Below are positions 1-5,298 of a stretch of DNA of 6,106 nucleotides, piece by piece. The notes beneath the pieces are model-generated. The model saw only the letters and a list, made by a program, of their open reading frames with translations, did no database searches and had not been told where the DNA came from. The stretch comes from Candidatus Brocadiaceae bacterium (lineage in GTDB: Bacteria > Planctomycetota > MHYJ01 > JACQXL01 > CAKKQI01), in contig CAKKQI010000028.1 in NCBI GenBank assembly GCA_919901895.1, positions 1 through 6,106 of the forward strand. The letters are read 5' to 3'. The position numbers were made by a program, and so were the translations under genes. How positions within the stretch are numbered: position 1 is the stretch's first letter; every line of letters starts with the position of its first letter.

Positions 1-2889
1 TGATATTTTATTTTTCAATTCGCTGATTGATTGCACCAGGTCGTTCAGAGTTGTTTCAAAATGAGAAATCTGGTTATTTAACTGGGTAATGGTTATTTCC
101 AGGTGTTCTTTTAGCGACCGGGCCTGAGCTTGCTTGACTTTTAGTTCGGTTATCTGTTGGTCAAGCGCCTTGTTTTCTTCAGCATACCGGCTGATTTTCC
201 GGTTTAACTGTTCAATTTCGTCGTTAATCTGGTCCTGGACGGTTTCTATTTCCTGGAGCATCAGGCTGATGGAAGAGTTTCTTTCTCCTAACGCATTAAT
301 TTGTCCGGTTATCTCGTTTAACTCTAGTTGAATTATTTCTTTTTCTTTAATCAGAATATTTATCTTTTGCTGGATTTCTTCTTTCTGTCTTTGTTTTTCC
401 AATTCAAGAGATTTATGGTCGTAAATTTGATATCTTAATGACTGGGTTATATTTTCTAGCTCGGCCGCTTCCCTGGTTTTTTGACCCTGATGAGTTTCCC
501 GGCCGGTTAAAGCATTCTGGAGAGATATTAATTCTTCGGAAATTCTTTTCAGTTCTGATTTGCGGAAAATCAGGTTTACGCCCGGTTCGCCCCGATGAAA
601 ATCGGGACTCCGCTCCGCTTCGCCGCTCCCGATTTTATCGGGAGAAGTGCCGGTGGAAATAACGCCGCGGGCTGAAATAACTTCGCCGGTTAAAGCCACA
701 ATCGGCTGGAATACTCCCCTGACCTGGCTGAGCATCATCTGGCGGGCCATATCAAGGTTCTCGGCAATCAAATAGGGCGAGAGTAAAAATTTAATCAACG
801 GTTGCAAGTGCGGTTCGCTGGACGCGGTCCCTTCGGGTTCTGTTTTCACCAGCCGGTCCAGCCGCTTCAATAATATCGGAGAGACATCCGTGGTTTTATT
901 TATTTCCTGGTTAGAACCGTCGGATGAATCCGGATCGCCCTGGTGGAGAATTGTTTCTAATGAAATAGTCGTTACCCGGCCGTAGGAATTATTTTTAACA
1001 AATTCCAGAACACGTAAACTGTCCGATAATGTCTGGGTAATAATTGCCTGGCTTAAGTCTTTCAGGACCGATTCCACCGCGCCGATATAAGCCGGTTCCA
1101 CGTCAATTAAATCGGCCAGGATGCCGTAAACTTTTCCAAATTGATGAGGGTTAGTTTTTAATTGGTCCAAAACCGCTTTCACGCCGCCGGCCAGTCCTGC
1201 CTGATGATTTTCCAGGTCTTCCAGGATTTCTTTCCGGGAGATTTTTTTATGGATTTCCTCTTTATGACGGGAAATTTCTTCGGTAAAGGCGGTTAATTCG
1301 GTTTTTAAAGACTTGAACGTATCCTCCTGCCGGTGTAATTCCGTTTTTAACGACGCATTTTTTTCGGTAATCGCCTGGTTCTCCTGTTCCACCCGGAGCG
1401 CCTGTTCTTTTGAGGCGAGCATTTCCGAGGTGATTTCTACAATTCTTATTTCTGTTTTATCCCGGCGAGCCGATAAATTTTTTAATTCAACCTGCAGGCT
1501 GGTTTGTTCATTCTGGTATTGTGATTTTTTGTGAGCGGTATTAAGAACCGCATTTCTTTTGCTTTCCAGTTCCTGATTGAGTGTTTCTAATTCCTGAGAT
1601 ACTTCTTTAAAAGTTGTATTTTTTTCTTCAAGTGTTTGGGTCAGGGTGCTGATATCGTTTTTAGCGGTTTCCAGCGTTTGCATTGTTTCGCAGAGTTGCC
1701 GGCGTGTTTCAATGGCTTTTTGGGTAGTCAGGCCTAAATTTTGTTTTAACCGGGTAATTTCTTCTTGATATTCATTTCGCCTCTGGCGGCTATTTTCTAT
1801 TTCCTGTCCGGTAGCCGCGGCTTCGGCATTAACGGTTAACAGGTTATCCTGATAACGCTTGAGATTGTTATCAAAAGATAATAACTCCTGGTCAATCCCG
1901 GTAATTGATTCTTCCAGGGCAGTTAATTTTTCCGTTAAAACCTGTTCCCGGGCTTTAAATTCAGCCAGTTTAACGGTTAAATCGTCGCTCTGAGAGATTA
2001 ATTCTTGGTAATGATGCAGGGCCAGGCGAGTCTTTTTTTCTTTTAATTCGTTGAGCCACTGCCGGTATTTGGCCGCTTTAGTCGCCTGGATTTTAATTGA
2101 CCTGATGCCCCGCTTTACTTCGCTGATAATGTCATTTAATCTTAATAAATCCTGGGTTACCCGCTCCAGTTTTGACTCGGTTTCCCGTTTTTTGGCTTTA
2201 TATTTGCTGATACCGGCTGCTTCTTCAAAAAGACCGCGCCGTTCTTTGGAGTTTGATAACAGGATAAAATCAATTTTGCCCTGCTCTACGATGGAATACG
2301 ATTCCATCCCCACGCCGGTATCCATAAATAATTCCCGGATATCTTTCAAGCGAACGATCTGGTTATTAATCAAATATTCGCTTTCGCCGGAACGGTAAAG
2401 CCGTCGGGTAACCGTCACTTCGTCGTAATCAATCGGCAGGCGCCGGGATGCCGGCAGCGAAGAAGATAATTTTTCATCTTGTCCCCCGATGTTATATTGG
2501 GGAGTTTGTTCTGATTCTATTGAAGTCTGAGTGGCATTATTTATTTCCGAAGCAGTTTCCTCTTTCGTCTCGCCAATAGCGGGACAAGGCAGGACAATTG
2601 GTTCGGAATAATGATTGTTCTCATCGTTAAGATTAGAAAAAGTAAGTGAAACTTCGGCGTAACTGGCAGAAGGAGTCCCGTTTGAACCGTTGAAAATAAC
2701 ATCCAGCATTTCTTCGCCGCGCAGTGATTTGGCGCTCCGGTCGCCCAGGGCCCATTTGAAGGCGTCAACGACGTTACTTTTGCCGCAGCCATTCGGGCCG
2801 ATTAAACCGGTAATACCATCGTGAAAACAAAACTCTGTTCGTTTGGCAAACGATTTGAATCCTTCAATTTCCAGTTTAACTAATTTCAT
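1..2889 (-). CDS. smc: Chromosome segregation protein SMC (partial, C-terminal end beyond window)
   Basis: SMC is the ATPase of the bacterial condensin complex with ScpA and ScpB; it organises and helps segregate the chromosome. The frame is open for 963 codons from ATG 2889 to the window edge. Residues 1-230 are the N-terminal ATPase head: EGFKSFA near the start, Walker A GPNGCGKSN at 31-39, then VTRRLYRSGESEYLIN, LFMDTGVG and FEEAAGISKYK. A long coiled coil follows (about 230-560), then the hinge (about 565-775, beginning GLAGGVKAV), then the returning coiled coil to 963. The family is usually about 1,150-1,200 residues, so the ABC signature and Walker B half is missing only because the window ends. 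Two inserts stand out: about 60 residues in the head (88-148) and about 20 residues at the hinge end (748-770) that coincide with a palindromic repeat. No good Shine-Dalgarno precedes the start, but EIEGFKSF just after it fits the family. Confidence 0.97.
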   Translation of the reverse strand, partial: MKLVKLEIEGFKSFAKRTEFCFHDGITGLIGPNGCGKSNVVDAFKWALGDRSAKSLRGEEMLDVIFNGSNGTPSASYAEVSLTFSNLNDENNHYSEPIVLPCPAIGETKEETASEINNATQTSIESEQTPQYNIGGQDEKLSSSLPASRRLPIDYDEVTVTRRLYRSGESEYLINNQIVRLKDIRELFMDTGVGMESYSIVEQGKIDFILLSNSKERRGLFEEAAGISKYKAKKRETESKLERVTQDLLRLNDIISEVKRGIRSIKIQATKAAKYRQWLNELKEKKTRLALHHYQELISQSDDLTVKLAEFKAREQVLTEKLTALEESITGIDQELLSFDNNLKRYQDNLLTVNAEAAATGQEIENSRQRRNEYQEEITRLKQNLGLTTQKAIETRRQLCETMQTLETAKNDISTLTQTLEEKNTTFKEVSQELETLNQELESKRNAVLNTAHKKSQYQNEQTSLQVELKNLSARRDKTEIRIVEITSEMLASKEQALRVEQENQAITEKNASLKTELHRQEDTFKSLKTELTAFTEEISRHKEEIHKKISRKEILEDLENHQAGLAGGVKAVLDQLKTNPHQFGKVYGILADLIDVEPAYIGAVESVLKDLSQAIITQTLSDSLRVLEFVKNNSYGRVTTISLETILHQGDPDSSDGSNQEINKTTDVSPILLKRLDRLVKTEPEGTASSEPHLQPLIKFLLSPYLIAENLDMARQMMLSQVRGVFQPIVALTGEVISARGVISTGTSPDKIGSGEAERSPDFHRGEPGVNLIFRKSELKRISEELISLQNALTGRETHQGQKTREAAELENITQSLRYQIYDHKSLELEKQRQKEEIQQKINILIKEKEIIQLELNEITGQINALGERNSSISLMLQEIETVQDQINDEIEQLNRKISRYAEENKALDQQITELKVKQAQARSLKEHLEITITQLNNQISHFETTLNDLVQSISELKNKIS
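591..643. repeat. Composite palindromic repeat inside smc
   Basis: Two 17-bp units, 591-607 (CCCGATGAAAATCGGGA) and 627-643 (TCCCGATTTTATCGGGA), are each internally palindromic. They are also near-perfect inverted copies of each other, separated by a 19-bp GC-rich spacer of CCGCT/TCGCC character. The 53-bp element can form either two small hairpins or one long stem. It is read through in frame as part of SMC, giving SPDKIGS from one unit and SPDFHRG from the other. The same unit occurs at 3735-3751 and 5898-5914. Confidence 0.85.
2446..2628 (-). other. Extra segment of about 60 residues inside the SMC ATPase head
   Basis: In SMC proteins the strand ending EVSLTF is normally followed within about ten residues by LPIDYDEVTVTRR. 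Here residues 88-148 intervene. They are polar and low in hydrophobics (many E, T, S, N and Q), which suggests a disordered surface loop. The frame stays open and both flanks match the family. The DNA of the segment contains a weak inverted repeat, TCCCC to GGGGA, around 2483-2504, reminiscent of the other palindromes in the window. Segment limits are approximate, judged from the remembered family pattern rather than an alignment. Confidence 0.7.
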
Positions 2890-3043
2890 ATTGAGCTATT
2901 CCACGCTAAAGCGTGGCACCCATGTAACTTAACTCTTTTCGCCTTAGGCGGACTTGAGTAATCAGATAAAATTACGGTGAAAATGATACTAAATATATCG
3001 GTATTTTTCATCTATTTCTTGCATAAAAATTCAGAAAATAAAT
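2890..3043. other. Intergenic gap upstream of smc
   Basis: 154 bp between the end of the frameshifted PspC gene and smc. It holds two palindromes (2901-2916 and 2940-2950) and AT-rich DNA. I see no consensus promoter, RNA gene or credible ORF. Confidence 0.6.
2901..2916. repeat. Perfect inverted repeat just upstream of smc
   Basis: CCACGCT-AA-AGCGTGG has 7-bp arms and ends 11 bp before the smc start codon. In the mRNA its 3' arm would contain the only GG near the start, so the hairpin could cover the ribosome binding region. It may equally be a member of a dispersed palindrome family; there is no second copy in this window. A shorter palindrome, CGCCT-T-AGGCG, lies at 2940-2950. Confidence 0.6.
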
Positions 3044-3594
3044 TTATTCCGAAGGGACAATCATGGCAATTATAAAGTAAGCAATCAGACCCAGAATTAC
3101 CCCGCTGAGTAAAATTATTACAACGGTCCCAACCCGACTAAGGTTGGGTCAAGATTGGCATAGTTGGCAAATCCGCTGCAAATACCTAAAATCATCCGTT
3201 CTGTACGGGAACGGGTTAATTTTTTTTGCAAAAAGAACGTGCTGCCGGCTTGTCCGGTCAAATAAGTGCCGCAGTGCTTGCATTTTAAAGCCGCGGCCTT
3301 AATTTCTTCCGCACAGAACGGGCATTTCTTCAAAAGTACTTCACGGTCTAAAGCCTCTAAAAGCCGTTCTCCTTCTTCAGATGAAACTTTCCCTTCTTGA
3401 ACCATTCCTAAAATTCTGTTTTTTTCAGACGGATAATCTACGAAAGGGGCCGGATTGGCTTGAGTCTTTTGAGGAGCCGGTGCTCCTTTCGGACGGTTTT
3501 TAATCGAAAGGACAACAATGATAATACCCCCGATGAAAATCAATATTGGGAGAAAGGCAAGTAATAATTTTGTTGTTGACATGGACATCTCCAT
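3044..3594 (-). pseudogene. PspC-domain membrane protein with SHOCT-like segment and zinc ribbon, frameshifted near its C-terminus
   Basis: The unbroken frame runs 158 codons, 3594 to the stop at 3118. Domains in order: membrane segment (9-30), Pro/Ala linker, SHOCT-like segment (58-82, ILGMVQEGKVSSEEGERLL), zinc ribbon with C91, C94, C105 and C108, then a PspC domain from about 125 (RMILGICSGFANYANLDPTLV). After V153 the frame departs from the family and stops within five codons. The -1 frame from that point reads RVGTVVIILLSGVILGLIAY and ends at 3044 with VPSE, exactly the missing PspC membrane segment. It matches the neighbouring paralogue (LIRVIYVLATLFSGILPLLI). One base, probably a C in the Arg codon at about 3135/3136, is missing. 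No slippery heptamer is visible, so true mutation or assembly error is likelier than programmed shifting. AGGAGG at 3603-3608, 8 bp from ATG 3594, fixes the start. Confidence 0.85.
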
Positions 3595-3602
3595 TGTCTA
3601 AT

Positions 3603-3608
3603 CCTCCT
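3603..3608 (-). promoter_or_regulatory. Perfect Shine-Dalgarno for the frameshifted PspC gene
   Basis: AGGAGG lies 8 nt before ATG 3594, within a longer AGAAAGAGGAGG purine run. It supports 3594 over the nearby in-frame ATG codons at 3588 and 3582. Confidence 0.8.
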
Positions 3609-3685
3609 CTTTCTAAAAGTTTTTAGTTTAGTAATAGACAACTATTTTTGTAATTATTTAGCCGTCTGAAACCCTTTCTGGTAAC

Positions 3686-3950
3686 GTCCCGCCATGGCGG
3701 AACATTGTAAATAAGGGTAGGTTTAAGCCCTTGCCCCGATAATAATCGGGACTTGCTTGAACCGTTATCAGCCTCGCTTCAGGCGGGGACTGATTTCCGC
3801 CGGAGGACGGATCAGCCTCTGGCTGAAGTCCTACGGCTAAGACGAAAGCAAGGACTTGTGTCTATCCCATCCCGCCAAGGGGCGGGATTCGGTTTACCCC
3901 GCCGGTCCGCCCCGCTTCGCTTGGCGAGACCGGGGAGGCGGTGGCTAAAT
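3686..3950. repeat. Palindrome-dense GC-rich intergenic island
   Basis: The 362-bp gap between the two PspC genes has no credible gene but packs many inverted repeats into a GC-rich patch set in AT-rich DNA. They are: CCGCCATGGCGG (3689-3700, perfect); CCCGAT-AATA-ATCGGG (3735-3750); TCAGCC-TCT-GGCTGA (3812-3826); AAGTCCT and AGGACTT arms (3826-3832 and 3851-3857); ATCCCGCC-AAGG-GGCGGGAT (3869-3888); and an imperfect GGTC to GACC structure around 3903-3932. The pattern suggests several REP- or MITE-like elements accumulated together. Some may also act as 3' hairpins for the upstream PspC transcript, although none has a T-tract in the right place. The flanks (3609-3685) are plain AT-rich DNA. 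Confidence 0.75.
3735..3751. repeat. Copy of the 17-bp TCCCGAT/ATCGGGA palindrome
   Basis: CCCGATAATAATCGGGA is the intergenic member of the repeat family also found inside smc (591-607 and 627-643) and inside the radical SAM gene (5898-5914). The arms are identical and only the 3-4 bp centre varies. Confidence 0.85.
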
Positions 3951-3956
3951 AATCAC

Positions 3957-4241
3957 CTATTTTTTAGGGGTAATTAATCCGATAATAATATAAGCAATCA
4001 GTAAAGGCAAAATACCGGAAAACAGTGTGGCGAGTACATAGATTACGCGTATCAAAAAGTAGTCCATCCCAAAATATTCAGCCAGGCCGCCGCAGACACC
4101 CATAATCATTGAATTCTGACTGGAACGATAAAGCCGTTTTCCGGCCTGGATACCCGGCCCTTGGCCTAACATTGAACCACAGTGTTTACACTTGATGGCC
4201 TCTTCCTGAACCTCCTCCGCACAATAAGGGCATTGTTTCAT
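3957..4241 (-). CDS. Zinc-ribbon PspC-domain membrane protein
   Basis: A 94-residue protein. An N-terminal zinc ribbon (C4, C7, C18 and C21 in CPYC and CKHC) is joined by a short Gly-rich linker to a PspC domain. The domain begins KRLYRSSQNSMIMGVCGGLAEYFGMD and has a hydrophobic membrane segment at about 62-90 ending in TPKK. PspC domains occur in inner-membrane proteins linked to envelope stress, so this is probably a small membrane protein with a cytoplasmic metal-binding head. The specific role is unknown. ATG 4241 is preferred over the in-frame ATG 4250, because AGAGG at 4251-4255 lies 9 nt before 4241 but abuts 4250. It is the last gene of the DUF2089 cassette and a paralogue of the broken gene at 3044-3594. 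Confidence 0.92.
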   Translation of the reverse strand: MKQCPYCAEEVQEEAIKCKHCGSMLGQGPGIQAGKRLYRSSQNSMIMGVCGGLAEYFGMDYFLIRVIYVLATLFSGILPLLIAYIIIGLITPKK

Positions 4242-4246
4242 AAAAA

Positions 4247-4336
4247 TCATCCTCTATTTCTTTTAAACAGGAACATAAATTTAGGTATAGGAATTTCAAT
4301 CGGGGTAGGCGGACCTAATTTATTATTACTTATCAT
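4247..4336 (-). CDS. Possible 29-residue peptide with GPPTP motif (doubtful)
   Basis: A short ORF fills the gap between the 46-residue gene and the PspC gene. Its ATG overlaps the end of the former and its stop lies 5 bp before the latter's start. The peptide begins MISNNKLGPPTP and ends in hydrophobic then basic residues (FMFLFKRNRG). The segment GPPxP followed by an aromatic stretch and basic residues resembles the region after the membrane segment of the protein at 4433-4681 (FGPPDP, then CFYPRG). That could reflect an old duplication, or chance. The ribosome site is a weak GGAAAAAGA run. The PspC Shine-Dalgarno lies inside it, so translation may serve coupling. I do not recognise a family. 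Confidence 0.3.
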   Translation of the reverse strand: MISNNKLGPPTPIEIPIPKFMFLFKRNRG

Positions 4337-4466
4337 TTTTCTTTTTCCGTTTTTGTTTTCCTTTGGAATCAGCTTTAGCAATCACCTTCAGGAGCCGTTT
4401 CCCTTGTTCCGGGGTTATTTTTTTTGATTTGATTAAACGTTTGATAATATCTTTTTCGGTATCCAT
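4326..4466 (-). CDS. 46-residue basic protein, SHOCT-like helical hairpin
   Basis: A short protein beginning MDTEKDIIKRLIKSKKITPE and ending in a strongly basic tail (KGKQKRKKKNDK). Residues 4-30 match the SHOCT-like pattern (two short helices split by KxIT/S-x-E) also seen at the C-terminus of the DUF2089 protein and in the middle of the PspC protein at 3044-3594. SHOCT-type segments are found at protein termini and are thought to mediate interactions. The basic tail could bind nucleic acid or acidic lipid, which is inference. The start is secure: AGGAAGG at 4475-4481 sits 8 nt before ATG 4466. It overlaps the preceding ORF by 34 bp in another frame, suggesting translational coupling. It is short enough to be missed by gene callers. 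Confidence 0.75.
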   Translation of the reverse strand: MDTEKDIIKRLIKSKKITPEQGKRLLKVIAKADSKGKQKRKKKNDK

Positions 4467-4681
4467 ATGATTTTCCTTCCTGTTTTGCTCTTAGAGCCGA
4501 TCCTAAAACCTCGAGGGTAGAAACACATGTTTCTATTCATTATTTTCGGGTCGGGAGGCCCGAAATTACCTGATTTTAAAAGTAAAAGAAATAAATCTCC
4601 GAAAATAAAAATAAATATCATTAACCATCCGATTAAACCAATTGATATGAACATATTCGAAATACTCATTGGTTCCGGCAT
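4433..4681 (-). CDS. Small single-pass membrane protein, unknown function
   Basis: 82 residues. Residues 10-36 form one strongly hydrophobic membrane segment (FISIGLIGWLMIFIFIFGDL and onward). A GNFGPPDP motif and a basic C-terminal half with many K, R and I follow. AAGGAG at 4692-4697, 10 nt before ATG 4681, is a good ribosome site, and the gene begins 24 bp after the DUF2089 stop, so it belongs to that operon. I recognise no family. The last 11 codons overlap the next gene, and the C-terminal third reads less like conserved protein than the first half. The natural product may be shorter, or a frameshift may have extended the reading frame. Confidence 0.65.
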   Translation of the reverse strand: MPEPMSISNMFISIGLIGWLMIFIFIFGDLFLLLLKSGNFGPPDPKIMNRNMCFYPRGFRIGSKSKTGRKIIWIPKKILSNV

Positions 4682-4705
4682 AATAAATTATCTCCTTCTA
4701 AATAT

Positions 4706-5065
4706 TTATAATTCCCTGAATAATTTTATCGCCTCGTCCACGCTGATTTTACCTTCTTCAATGCCGTCTAATATCCGTTTCCGGTATTCCTTATCGCCGG
4801 TGGTTTCCTGTTTAAGTTTACTAATTACTTCATCCAGACGGTTGCGAATTGTGGGATAAGAAATATTAAGTTTCTGGGCTACGGCTTTAAGACTGCCGCT
4901 GGATTTGACAAACAGTTCAATAAATTCACGGTCCTCGGGCGGCAGCCGGGCCAGGCGGGGGATGGGAATCTCCCCTTCCACGGCAATCTTGCATGCCTTA
5001 CAGCGAATCCGCTCAATGTGCATTGCCCCACCGCAATAAGGACAGCTACGAGCCAGTTTTTCCAT
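4706..5065 (-). CDS. DUF2089-family zinc-ribbon/helix-turn-helix regulator
   Basis: 119 residues. A zinc ribbon with C8, C11, C22 and C25 (CPYCGGAMHIERIRCKAC) leads into a helix-turn-helix at about 58-84. There, SLKAVAQKLNISYPTIRNRL is the typical DUF2089 recognition signature. A SHOCT-like segment closes the protein at about 96-118 (EEGKISVDEAIKLF). It is predicted to be a cytoplasmic DNA-binding regulator; target and signal are unknown. It is first in a run of short genes that ends with a PspC membrane protein, and a consensus promoter lies just upstream, so autoregulation of the cassette is plausible but unproven. The start must be 5065, since the next Met lies inside the zinc ribbon. No Shine-Dalgarno is present and the expected leader is only about a dozen bases. 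Confidence 0.93.
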   Translation of the reverse strand: MEKLARSCPYCGGAMHIERIRCKACKIAVEGEIPIPRLARLPPEDREFIELFVKSSGSLKAVAQKLNISYPTIRNRLDEVISKLKQETTGDKEYRKRILDGIEEGKISVDEAIKLFREL

Positions 5066-5083
5066 AATAAAATTTTTAATAGA

Positions 5084-5111
5084 ATTATATTAGATAATTT
5101 AATTTTGTCAA
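5084..5111 (-). promoter_or_regulatory. Consensus sigma70 promoter for the DUF2089 cassette
   Basis: Reading the minus strand, TTGACA (5106-5111) and TATAAT (5084-5089) are both perfect and separated by 16 bp. A/T tracts upstream resemble an UP element. Transcription would begin near 5077, leaving a leader of about 12 nt before ATG 5065. An inverted repeat AATTAT-CTAAT-ATAATT (5083-5099) overlaps the -10 box and could be an operator, although AT-rich DNA makes such repeats easily by chance. Confidence 0.85.
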
Positions 5112-5161
5112 GAAAAAAATCAATTTTATTAAAGAATTTTTTAAAAAAAGTTAATTTTATT
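5112..5161 (-). repeat. Two 19-bp AT-rich direct repeats abutting the -35 box
   Basis: On the minus strand AATAAAATTAACTTTTTTT (5143-5161) and AATAAAATTGATTTTTTTC (5112-5130) match at 16 of 19 positions and start 31 bp apart, about three helical turns. The nearer copy ends at the -35 box. They could be tandem binding sites for a regulator or simply a bipartite UP element. Confidence 0.5.
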
Positions 5162-5229
5162 GAATCTGTTGAAATCCGATAAGAAACGATTTTTTTGTCG
5201 CGATTTGTCAGTTGTTTTTATCCGGATGG

Positions 5230-5249
5230 ATTCCTGTTTTCACAGGAAT
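5230..5249. repeat. Hairpin repeat ATTCCTGT-TTTC-ACAGGAAT
   Basis: Perfect 8-bp arms with a 4-nt loop, flanked by TGG and GACA. The ATTCC/GGAAT palindrome flanked this way resembles short dispersed hairpin repeats seen in many bacterial genomes. It lies 50 bp after the DUF192 stop and could protect or end that transcript, but no T-tract follows it in the minus direction. Confidence 0.65.
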
Positions 5250-5298
5250 GACAGACGAGGGTTTCGGCAAAACCATTTGATATGATTTCACGAGAGTT

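Noticed and set aside
134..2398. Plus-strand ORFs of 65-115 codons across 134-331, 438-662, 1313-1534 and 2051-2398
   Set aside because: All lie antisense to smc, whose coding frame is open and matches the family throughout; the translations have no recognisable domain.
2541..2792. Minus-strand ORF of 83 codons
   Set aside because: Out-of-frame shadow of the SMC head, which covers the same bases with clear Walker A motifs.
3120..3140. Programmed -1 ribosomal frameshift
   Set aside because: No X-XXY-YYZ slippery heptamer and no obvious downstream pseudoknot; a lost base in the Arg codon explains the data more simply.
3612..3665. Promoter for the frameshifted PspC gene
   Set aside because: Candidate boxes such as TTACAA-17-TAAACT match the consensus poorly; in AT-rich DNA this is not enough for a call.
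3686..3950. CRISPR array or tandem repeat
   Set aside because: The palindromes differ from each other and have no regular spacing or repeated spacer structure.
3753..3977. Plus-strand ORF of 74 codons between the PspC genes
   Set aside because: It is made almost entirely of palindromic repeat DNA, giving an Arg- and Leu-rich, low-complexity translation.
4182..4859. Plus-strand ORFs at 4182-4427 and 4527-4859
   Set aside because: Antisense to the small-gene cassette and the DUF2089 gene; no supporting motif, and the minus-strand genes carry ribosome sites and domains.
5066..5298. Rho-independent terminator after the DUF192 gene
   Set aside because: The only clear hairpin (5230-5249) is not followed by a T-tract in the minus direction, so it is recorded as a repeat only.
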